38,679 bases of DNA from Geobacteraceae bacterium (lineage in GTDB: Bacteria; Desulfobacterota; Desulfuromonadia; Desulfuromonadales; Geopsychrobacteraceae), in assembly GCA_007125165.1 (NCBI GenBank), contig SLDV01000024.1:1-38679 (forward strand). The letters are read 5' to 3'. Each line of letters begins with the position of its first letter. The stretch's first letter is position 1. Of the stretch, positions 32,733-38,679 are shown one piece after another. The notes below the pieces were generated by a model. That model searched no databases, was not told the origin of the DNA, and saw only the letters and a list, made by a program, of their open reading frames with translations. Position numbers and translations under genes: made by a program.

Positions 32733-33932
32733 ATGTTCAAGCGGGCTGTGGTTATTGTTCTGGATGGGGTGGGATGCGGTGCTCTTCCTGATGCTGCCGA
32801 TTATGGTGATCAGGATGCTGCCACCTTGCAGCATGTTGCCTCTGCAGTGGGTGGTTTGCGCCTGCCGTTGCTGGAGAAACTCGGCCTCGGCTGCATTGTG
32901 CCAGTCGCTGGAGTTGCGGCGGTTGATCACCCGCTGGCATGCTGGGGGAAAATGGCAGAACAAAGTGCCGGAAAAGATTCAGTTACCGGTCATTGGGAAC
33001 TTGCCGGTGTCATTTTAGAAGAGCCTTTTGCAACCTACCCGAACGGCTTTCCGCCGGAAATTATCAACACTTTTACCGCCGTTGCCGGAAGGGAGCCACT
33101 TGGCAATATAGCTGCCAGCGGTACCGATATTCTGCGCCAGCTCGGCGAAGAGCACTTGCGCAGCGGACGTCCTATTGTTTATACCAGCACCGATTCGGTA
33201 TTCCAGATTGCCGCCCACGAAACGATCATGCCGCCGCCGCAACTCTATGAACTATGCCGGTCTACCTATCGGGCCCTGCTGCCTTTTAATCTCTGCCGGG
33301 TGATCGCCCGCCCTTTTCTGGGCGATTGCGCGGCCACATTTTATCGCACAGCAGGCAGACATGATTTCCCCTGCACCCCACCTGCCGAGACCCTTCTCGA
33401 TCTGATGCAGCATCAGGGAATGACAACCTGTGGCATAGGAAAAATAGGCGATCTGTTTGCCGGTACGGGACTGACGCACAATATTCCAACCATCAACAAT
33501 CAGATGGGTATGGCCGAAATTCTTACAGCACTGGACAGGATTTCGTCCGGTTTGGTGATAGCTAATCTCGTCGATTTTGATATGATCTATGGACATCGTC
33601 TGGATGTCGAAGGGTTTGCGGCCGCTCTGGTCGATTTTGATTGTTGGCTGGCGCAGTTGCTTCCACGCTTGTCCTCTGATGATTTATTGCTGATAACGGC
33701 GGATCATGGCTGTGATCCCACTACGCCCGGCACAGATCATACGCGCGAGTATGTGCCGTTACTGGCCTTTTCGCCGACTATGGTGCATGCAACGAGCCTT
33801 GGAGTACGCCACAGTTTTGCTGATTTGGGTGCTACCCTGGCGGAGAATTTTAAGTTAAGATTACCGGCGGGTGAAAGCTTTTTGACTTCCGTCAGTTCGC
33901 GACAAAACGTCGGCTCATCTACTTCGATTTAA
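32733..33932 (+). CDS. deoB: phosphopentomutase
   Basis: DeoB interconverts ribose/deoxyribose 1- and 5-phosphates. Metal-site motifs of the alkaline-phosphatase superfamily are visible at VVIVLDGVGCGALPDAADYGD, DSVTGHWELAG, TSTDSVFQIAAHE, VDFDMIYGHRLDVEGF and ITADHGCDPTTPGTDHTREYVP. Its 399 residues are typical (E. coli 407). A GAGG site precedes ATG 32733. With deoC it forms a nucleoside-salvage module. No deoA/deoD phosphorylase is in view. Confidence 0.96.
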   Translation: MFKRAVVIVLDGVGCGALPDAADYGDQDAATLQHVASAVGGLRLPLLEKLGLGCIVPVAGVAAVDHPLACWGKMAEQSAGKDSVTGHWELAGVILEEPFATYPNGFPPEIINTFTAVAGREPLGNIAASGTDILRQLGEEHLRSGRPIVYTSTDSVFQIAAHETIMPPPQLYELCRSTYRALLPFNLCRVIARPFLGDCAATFYRTAGRHDFPCTPPAETLLDLMQHQGMTTCGIGKIGDLFAGTGLTHNIPTINNQMGMAEILTALDRISSGLVIANLVDFDMIYGHRLDVEGFAAALVDFDCWLAQLLPRLSSDDLLLITADHGCDPTTPGTDHTREYVPLLAFSPTMVHATSLGVRHSFADLGATLAENFKLRLPAGESFLTSVSSRQNVGSSTSI

Positions 33933-33943
33933 AGGGGTCAGTG

Positions 33944-34327
33944 ATGACAAGAAAATTCTTATTGCTGCTTATGTTCTGCTTTTTTGCTGTATCGGTTCAG
34001 GCTAATGAGCTGCGGGTAGAGGACGGCACTATTACCACCGCGGTAGAAAACCGGATGCCGGTTGACAGCATAGAAACCTATCCGGCCGATTACGGTAAGC
34101 TGTACTGCTTTACCCGTATCATCGGAGCGCAGAAAGAAACATATGTGACCCACGTCTGGTTCTATGAAGATCAGGAAATGGCCAGGGTGTCACTGCCGGT
34201 ACGATCTGCGGACTGGCGTACTTATTCTTCCAAGAGATTCCTGCCGCAATGGGCCGGAGACTGGTCAGTCGTCATTGAGGATGAGCAAGGTCGATCACTG
34301 GCTGAATTGTCGTTTCGACTCGAATAA
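33944..34327 (+). CDS. DUF2914 domain protein with signal peptide
   Basis: A 127-residue exported protein. The signal peptide is KFLLLLMFCFFAVSVQA followed by NEL, probably cut after VQA. The rest matches the DUF2914 pattern: ...YCFTRIIGA...THVWFYEDQEMARVSLPV...WRTYSSKRFLPQWAGDWSVVIEDEQGRSLAELSF. The function of this domain is unknown; an immunoglobulin-like periplasmic fold is plausible. ATG 33944 is better spaced from AAAGGGG than the GTG one codon earlier. It is 11 bases after deoB and probably co-transcribed. Confidence 0.82.
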   Translation: MTRKFLLLLMFCFFAVSVQANELRVEDGTITTAVENRMPVDSIETYPADYGKLYCFTRIIGAQKETYVTHVWFYEDQEMARVSLPVRSADWRTYSSKRFLPQWAGDWSVVIEDEQGRSLAELSFRLE

Positions 34328-34349
34328 TGTTAATAATTTTAGCAGTCAG

Positions 34350-34374
34350 GCAGGGTGGGCAGTGCCCACCCTGC
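34350..34374. repeat. perfect palindromic hairpin GCAGGGTGGGCA-G-TGCCCACCCTGC
   Basis: A 12-bp inverted repeat with a single central base, 22 bases after the DUF2914 stop. It may work as a transcript end although no T-run follows on plus. Similar GTGGGCA/TGCCCAC hairpins are widespread intergenic repeats. Confidence 0.7.
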
Positions 34375-34390
34375 AAAGTTGCAGTTGCAT

Positions 34391-34421
34391 AGTGCCTATC
34401 CGGGGTTTCCGGATAGGCACT
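34391..34421. repeat. hairpin repeat copy 1, AGTGCCTATCCGG type
   Basis: Perfect 13-bp arms AGTGCCTATCCGG (34391-34403) and CCGGATAGGCACT (34409-34421) with loop GGTTT, followed by AATTAG. It is the intact member of the family whose degraded copies are at 34450 and 16026. Confidence 0.8.
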
Positions 34422-34449
34422 AATTAGTTTCAAATCTGGAAACTGCATT

Positions 34450-34480
34450 AGTGTTTATCCAGAGTTTCCGAATGGACACT
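34450..34480. repeat. hairpin repeat copy 2, degenerate
   Basis: AGTGTTTATCC...GAATGGACACT followed by AATTAA repeats copy 1 with changes that still mostly pair (G-U wobbles). It is in the same orientation and 59 bases on, so the two form a tandem pair in the gap between the convergent DUF2914 and MucR genes. Confidence 0.65.
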
Positions 34481-34496
34481 AATTAACCAGTATGGG

Positions 34497-34916
34497 TTAT
34501 TTTTTACGGGCAGCGCGCGCTTTGGCCAGATTGTCAGCCAGACCCCGATCAACAGCCATCTGGCGGCGGCTTTCCGAATAGTTCTTGGCCGCCAGTGATT
34601 GGCTGCGGGGGATGTCAAAGGCTTTGCGATATTCTCCAGCCGTCATCCCATGACCGGTTTTCAGATGGCGAGAGAGAGTTTTGAAGCCTTTACCGCAGAT
34701 CATGCAATAGATGGCATCCTTGCCGAAGGCTTTTTTGCGACTGACGACAGGAGCACTTTCGTCTGCTTTTTCCGGCTCGGCCACCTCACCTTTTTCGAGA
34801 GCCACCAAGGCTGCATGGACCTCAGTGAGTTCAGCAATCAATTCCTCTTTGGTCATCGGGGTCGTTGATGCGTGTGCGGCTATAATATCGGCTGCCATTT
34901 TCATAATTGTCGACAT
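34497..34916 (-). CDS. MucR/Ros-family zinc-finger transcriptional regulator
   Basis: A 139-residue regulator. The C-terminal half holds the prokaryotic Cys2His2 finger CMICGKGFKTLSRHLKTGH, with C-x2-C-x9-H-x4-H spacing identical to Ros, followed by GMTAGEYRKAFDIPRSQSLAA, the other hallmark of the family. The N-terminal half (MSTIMKMAADIIAAHAST...EELIAELTEVHAALVALEKG) fits the oligomerisation helix of MucR proteins. ATG 34916 follows AGGAGG; a longer start at 34970 lacks such a site. Family members are H-NS-like silencers of AT-rich promoters, which fits the AT-rich upstream DNA. Autoregulation is inferred. Confidence 0.9.
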   Translation of the reverse strand: MSTIMKMAADIIAAHASTTPMTKEELIAELTEVHAALVALEKGEVAEPEKADESAPVVSRKKAFGKDAIYCMICGKGFKTLSRHLKTGHGMTAGEYRKAFDIPRSQSLAAKNYSESRRQMAVDRGLADNLAKARAARKK

Positions 34917-35050
34917 ATTCAGTTGTTCCTCCTGTTGTGGTGGTGGTTGATTAAATAAATTGATTAGCATAAGGATGTTTTTCTGATATTTTTACACAGT
35001 ATCACTGTCGTTGTTTTTACTAGAACATTCTCTGGTAAAAAATCAAGCAG

Positions 35051-35069
35051 ATTTCATAGTAGATGAAAT
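35051..35069. promoter_or_regulatory. small inverted repeat in AT-rich MucR/dgt intergenic DNA
   Basis: ATTTCAT (35051-35057) and ATGAAAT (35063-35069) are separated by five bases, inside a very AT-rich 170-base stretch between divergent mucR-like and dgt-like genes. It could be an operator for the neighbouring regulator, but in AT-rich DNA a 7-bp repeat may be chance. Confidence 0.25.
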
Positions 35070-35155
35070 TTTTATAGTTTTTTATTTTTATATATTCTGT
35101 TTTTTAAACTGACGGTTCTGTCAATTTACTTTCCTACGAACAATATTGAGGTTAT

Positions 35156-36193
35156 ATGTCTATCAGAGAAACACAAGAAAAGAATGAAATTGATTATCTG
35201 GCAGAGGGAGCTTGCCGCAGCATAAATAGTAAAGGACGCTTACATCCGGCAACATCATGTTCAATACGCACGCTGTTCCAGCATGATCGTGATCGTATTC
35301 TCCATAGTAAGGCATTTCGGCGGCTCAAATATAAAACCCAGGTATTTCTCGCCCCAGAGGGAGATCATTATCGTACCCGGATGACTCATACTCTGGAGGT
35401 TTCCCAGGTTGCCAGAACCGTTGCCCGCGCTCTGCGGTTGAATGAAGACTTAACCGAGGCGATCGCGCTTGCTCACGATCTGGGGCACACGCCATTCGGT
35501 CATGTTGGTGAGCGGGTTCTTGATCAAATGGTACCGGGTGGTTTTCATCACGCGCAACAAAGTTTACGCGTTGTGGATATTCTTGAAAAGGATGGGGCGG
35601 GGTTAAATCTGACGGCTGAAGTGCGTGACGGAATCGTAGGTCATTCCAAGGGGCAGGGTGGTATGTTGTCACTACAATCCGAAAAAAGAGCGCAAACTCT
35701 GGAAGGTCAGATCGTGCGATTGGCAGATATCATCGCTTACGTCAGCCATGATCTTGATGATGCTATCCGCGGGGAGATTATTCAGGCAGAGGATGTGCCC
35801 GCTGATATCGTTGCGGTTGTCGGCGAGCGCCACTCGAAACGTATCGACAGAATGGTAAAGGATCTGATCGATCATTCAATGCAATCCGGTGGTTTTATTC
35901 AGTTGTCGGCGGAAATGGACCAGGCTGTCTGCGCTCTGCGTAGCTGGTTGTTCGAGTATGTCTACCGCGCTCCCCGTGTTCAATCAGAATTTGACAAGGC
36001 CTCTGCACTGTTGCGACAGTTGTTTAACTATTTTCACGACAATGAGGAGGTTTTTTTGCAATGCGGCGGGCATCATTACAGCGGTGACAGTTTGGCGGTT
36101 TCCATTGCCGATTTTCTTGCCGGCATGACCGATCGCTTTGCCTTGGCTCTCTATCGGCAACTGTTTTTACCACAACCATGGCGGGTTTTATGA
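35156..36193 (+). CDS. dgt: dGTPase-like HD-domain triphosphohydrolase
   Basis: A 345-residue HD hydrolase that should remove triphosphate from deoxynucleotides. Metal ligands of the HD fold appear in RMTHTLEVSQVARTVAR (His), ALAHDLGHTPFGHVGE (HD plus the second His) and ADIIAYVSHDLDDAIRGE (final Asp). RDRILHSKAFRRLKYKTQVF is the family's N-terminal signature. The length fits the short dGTPase-like type (E. coli Dgt is 505). ATG 35156 follows GAGGTT. The true dNTP preference is unknown; short forms are often activated by other dNTPs. Confidence 0.9.
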   Translation: MSIRETQEKNEIDYLAEGACRSINSKGRLHPATSCSIRTLFQHDRDRILHSKAFRRLKYKTQVFLAPEGDHYRTRMTHTLEVSQVARTVARALRLNEDLTEAIALAHDLGHTPFGHVGERVLDQMVPGGFHHAQQSLRVVDILEKDGAGLNLTAEVRDGIVGHSKGQGGMLSLQSEKRAQTLEGQIVRLADIIAYVSHDLDDAIRGEIIQAEDVPADIVAVVGERHSKRIDRMVKDLIDHSMQSGGFIQLSAEMDQAVCALRSWLFEYVYRAPRVQSEFDKASALLRQLFNYFHDNEEVFLQCGGHHYSGDSLAVSIADFLAGMTDRFALALYRQLFLPQPWRVL

Positions 36194-36220
36194 GCCATCA
36201 AGCCTATCGCAGTTAGCAGC

Positions 36221-36249
36221 TTGACAGTTTCTAATCTTTGTGTTAGCGT
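36221..36249 (+). promoter_or_regulatory. candidate promoter of the CheW-like/response-regulator operon
   Basis: A perfect TTGACA (36221-36226), 17 bases, then TAGCGT (36244-36249), 50 bases before the first cheW-like start. The -10 box is weak but spacing is ideal. Confidence 0.5.
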
Positions 36250-36298
36250 CGCCTAAATTTGTAATAAAAATAAGCAGGTTCAAGCTTCTTGAGGTGTT

Positions 36299-36751
36299 AT
36301 GGCAAGTACAACCGGCAAGGTGCTGGTATTTTCATTGGCAGAGATTCGTTTTGTTCTGGATCTGGATCATGTTGTTGAGGTGCTGGAGCAGCTTGAGCCA
36401 CGTCTTGACCCCAGTCGGAGTGATTTGCGGCAGGGTATTGTTGCTGCCCTTGATTTTCGCCACACAGCCATACCAGCTGTCGATCCAACGTTGAAGCTCG
36501 GTCTTGTTTCTGCAACCCGCTACGCTGAAAAGGTCGCACTGGTGCTACGTGGATCGGAAGGGAACTGGGCGGTACTTATCGATCAGATCGAAGGACTTGT
36601 GCCGGCTGCCGCGATGGTGCGGGCAACCCTTCCTGCACTGTTTAAAGTGACGCCGGAATATTCCGAGACACAGGTTATGCTGGCGGACGGAGTGCCACTT
36701 GTGGTATTTGAACCGGAACGCTTTTATGGAATCAATCAGGATGTCGCATGA
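36299..36751 (+). CDS. CheW-like domain protein 1
   Basis: A 150-residue single-domain protein with the CheW beta-barrel pattern: KVLVFSLAEIRFVLDLDHVVEVLE, then GIVAALDFRHTAIPAVDPTLKLGL, KVALVLRGSEGNWAVLIDQIEGLVPA and PLVVFEPERFY. CheW couples chemoreceptors to the CheA kinase. The sequence is divergent from classic CheW, and no receptor or CheA is visible in the window. It shares an ATGA overlap with the next gene, so the three genes are translated together. It may belong to a non-flagellar chemosensory array or serve as a scaffold for the response regulator. Confidence 0.75.
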   Translation: MASTTGKVLVFSLAEIRFVLDLDHVVEVLEQLEPRLDPSRSDLRQGIVAALDFRHTAIPAVDPTLKLGLVSATRYAEKVALVLRGSEGNWAVLIDQIEGLVPAAAMVRATLPALFKVTPEYSETQVMLADGVPLVVFEPERFYGINQDVA

Positions 36752-37230
36752 CAGGTTTTGGTCTGTTTCGCACAAACAGTCTTGACTACGCGATTCCCCT
36801 GGCCCGGATTTGCAGAATCGTCCAGGAAAAAAAGGTTTATCAGTTACCCGGGTTACCGGCTGGTATTGATTTTGTTCTGGTCTACAATACTGTTCTGGTG
36901 CCGGTCTTGCTTTCGGGTTCTACTGTTGATACGTCCTGGAGCGCAGACATTTCACCTTGTTATGCGCTGGTCGATTCAGAATATGGTCTTTTGGCTTTCG
37001 CGACGGAGCCCAATAGTCGTATCGTTGCTGAACACAGAGGGAAGTTGTCTGTTCCGTCCACAAAAGAACAAATCTGGCAGACTGGTACCTTCAGTTACCA
37101 GGGGCGAGATTACGAAATACTGGATGTTGATGTATTAGCCACGGAAATAGCCCGGGGGAACGGTTTGAATTGCCTGACACTGTCAGGTATGAGGAGGCTC
37201 AATGAAGAAGAAACTGCTGCTGGCCGATGA
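36748..37230 (+). CDS. CheW-like domain protein 2
   Basis: A second CheW-like domain of 160 residues: FGLFRTNSLDYAIPLARICRIVQEKKVYQLPG, then FVLVYNTVLVPVLL, CYALVDSEYGLLAFATEP and GRDYEILDVDVLA. It differs strongly from its neighbour, so the pair did not arise by recent duplication. The start overlaps the previous stop (ATGA). The end overlaps the response-regulator start at 37202 by 29 bases in another frame, an unusually long overlap suggesting tight coupling. Confidence 0.7.
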   Translation: MTGFGLFRTNSLDYAIPLARICRIVQEKKVYQLPGLPAGIDFVLVYNTVLVPVLLSGSTVDTSWSADISPCYALVDSEYGLLAFATEPNSRIVAEHRGKLSVPSTKEQIWQTGTFSYQGRDYEILDVDVLATEIARGNGLNCLTLSGMRRLNEEETAAGR

Positions 37231-38679
37231 CAGTATCACCATTCAAAAAGTCGTTGGCATTATTTTCGCGCCGGAAGATTATGATCTGCAGATCGCCAGT
37301 GACGGTAACAAAGCCTACGAGATGGCGCTGTCACAACAACCCGATCTGGTTATTGCAGATATTGCCATGCCTGGAAAAGACGGTTTTGAGCTCTGTCGAG
37401 AAATCAAGAGCAATCCGCTTCTTGCCCAAACTTCAGTGTTGTTGCTCCCTGGAGCCTTCGAAAAGTTCGATGAGGCCAGGGCTGTTGAAGTATGTGCCGA
37501 CGGCTGGTTGACCAAGCCTTTTGAGTCCCAGGTGTTGCTGGACAAGGTTGCGTCGCTTTCTGACATGCCACCACTACGGCTGGTGTCAGCAGAAGAACCG
37601 GTCGTTGAGGCAGATATAACAGACATGGGAGCAGCCGAAGAAGCCCCCGATGAAACAGTGAATACTGTAGAAGAAGACAGCTTCGCTGACCAGGAAGAGC
37701 TGGATGAACAGACTGATGACCGGCTAACCGGGGTCGACATTGAAGAGGAGGATGCCAATGACGGCGCCTTATGGGGTGAGGTTTCTTTTGAGGAAGACGA
37801 CCTCACGCCACAGGATCTGCTTGCTGCCGGAGATCAGGATGACGACGAAGACACCAGGGCTGACTATTCAGAGATGGAAGAATCTCCTGTCGAATCTTCC
37901 TCGGAGTTAACTCCGGAGCAACTTGCGCCTTATGTTTCTGCAACCGCGCAAACGGATACTCAGAAGGAGGTCGATGCCCCGCAGTTTGAGCCGATAGAGA
38001 CTGAAGAGAATCAGGAAGAAGAGAAAGGGTTTGGCTTTATCACCGGTGAAGAACAAGAGCAGGAAGGGTTTGAGCCTGCTGAAGTGGAACCTGTCACTGA
38101 GGCCCAACCTGAGGAAGATTCCTCTGCTTTCGAATTTTCCGCAGCGGAAGCTGATGACACTCCAGAGCAGGGTCAAGAGGAAGATGCGGATGAAGTTGTT
38201 GAACTGATGGAGGAAGATCTCGATCAGGAGGAAGAACTGGTAGAAGATCCTGATACCTTCATCGATTTGGCCGAAACGGACGAGGCGTTATCGGTAGAAG
38301 ATTCTGCTGCAGTCTTGTCCCCCTCGGAAGAGGATCCGGAATCCGCTGAACAGGAAGAGATTCTTGATCTTACCGAAGGAGATGTTGTTGCAGATACATC
38401 TTATGCAGCATCAGAGCCTTCGGAGGAAGAGGATGACGACGTCATCCTGCTTACGGAACAGGATGACAGTGAAGACGAGGATGTTTTCGATGAAGCCGCT
38501 GTGGAGCTGACCGCCCCTGATCAGGAGCCGATGAAAGACAGTGACCATCTTTTCACCGCTGATGAAGACGAGTTCACCAGCACTGAAGCTGAACAGATGG
38601 TAGCGCCGGACGCGGGCAGACGTGATGATGATCTGTTTGTCGATGATGACGAAGATGCTCTGTACTCCGATTCCGAAGA
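37202..38679 (+). CDS. response regulator with long acidic tail (partial at window end)
   Basis: Residues 4-125 are a receiver domain (KLLLADDSITIQKVVG; acidic pair Asp9/Asp10, phosphoacceptor Asp53 in LVIADIAMPGKDG, Lys105 in LTKPF). The usual switch Thr/Ser is Pro83 (VLLLPGAF). The following 370 or more residues, still open at the window edge, are extremely rich in Glu and Asp with low complexity, probably disordered. They contain a recurring motif: EVVELMEED (residue 331), TFIDLAETD (352), EILDLTEGD (386), DVILLTEQD (413), and a weaker AAVELTAPD. No DNA-binding domain is seen so far. It follows two CheW-like genes, so it may receive phosphate from an unseen CheA. Confidence 0.85.
   Translation, partial: MKKKLLLADDSITIQKVVGIIFAPEDYDLQIASDGNKAYEMALSQQPDLVIADIAMPGKDGFELCREIKSNPLLAQTSVLLLPGAFEKFDEARAVEVCADGWLTKPFESQVLLDKVASLSDMPPLRLVSAEEPVVEADITDMGAAEEAPDETVNTVEEDSFADQEELDEQTDDRLTGVDIEEEDANDGALWGEVSFEEDDLTPQDLLAAGDQDDDEDTRADYSEMEESPVESSSELTPEQLAPYVSATAQTDTQKEVDAPQFEPIETEENQEEEKGFGFITGEEQEQEGFEPAEVEPVTEAQPEEDSSAFEFSAAEADDTPEQGQEEDADEVVELMEEDLDQEEELVEDPDTFIDLAETDEALSVEDSAAVLSPSEEDPESAEQEEILDLTEGDVVADTSYAASEPSEEEDDDVILLTEQDDSEDEDVFDEAAVELTAPDQEPMKDSDHLFTADEDEFTSTEAEQMVAPDAGRRDDDLFVDDDEDALYSDSE

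Noticed and set aside
37315-37806. Serine-rich open frame opposite the response regulator
   Set aside because: Its Ser-rich composition simply mirrors the Glu/Asp codons of the acidic tail on the other strand.

Overview
The window looks like ordinary chromosome from an anaerobic deltaproteobacterium of the Desulfuromonadales/Geobacter type (for example Desulfuromonas or Pelobacter relatives). This is an inference. It rests on a complete selenocysteine system whose SelD is itself a selenoprotein, a short-form N-acetylglutamate synthase with bifunctional ArgJ, a MucR/Ros zinc-finger regulator, GspH/FimT pseudopilins and many multidomain signalling proteins. Base composition looks moderate, a little above half G+C, except for an AT-rich gap near 35 kb. 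I see no phage, insertion sequence, CRISPR array or rRNA.

Layout. 1-2 kb: the end of an Ig-like-domain protein, a FimT/GspH pseudopilin, a membrane winged-helix protein and a tiny four-CxxC zinc protein facing the other way. 2-4.6 kb (minus): tRNA-Ala(GGC), then pabB-pabC, then tRNA-Leu(CAA); both tRNAs have good promoters and terminators. 4.7-9.4 kb (plus): a hairpin leader, then selA-selB-selD and a 54-residue TatA-like ORF. selD is read through an in-frame TGA (Sec14) and would be truncated or missed by a standard gene finder. 9.4-14.7 kb (minus): a membrane PAS/degenerate-kinase/DEDDh-exonuclease fusion, then ppiD-purC. 14.8-20.4 kb (plus): the cell-shape cluster mreB-mreC-mreD-mrdA-rodA. 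20.4-20.7 kb: a gene-free stretch of nested inverted repeats. 20.7-22 kb (minus): rarA.

22.2-34.3 kb (plus): nadK, recN, a short NAGS, an M23 peptidase, secA, a pseudo-receiver/GAF/histidine kinase hybrid, argJ, deoC, deoB and a DUF2914 protein. Most gaps are short or overlapping, so long polycistronic units are likely. argA-short and argJ cover the acetylation steps of arginine synthesis. deoC and deoB form a deoxyribose/ribose phosphate salvage pair. 34.3-35.1 kb holds dispersed hairpin repeats and a minus-strand MucR/Ros gene, followed by a dGTPase-like gene on plus. The right end (36.3 kb to the edge) is a tight cheW-like/cheW-like/response-regulator operon. Its last gene is open at the window edge and carries a very acidic tail with a repeated short hydrophobic-Leu-Thr/Ala-Glu motif.

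The points most worth following are the selenoprotein SelD with its candidate SECIS, the inverted repeat in the selA leader, the mini-TatA coupled to selD, the kinase-like exonuclease fusion, the pseudo-receiver hybrid kinase, and the CheW pair with the acidic response regulator.
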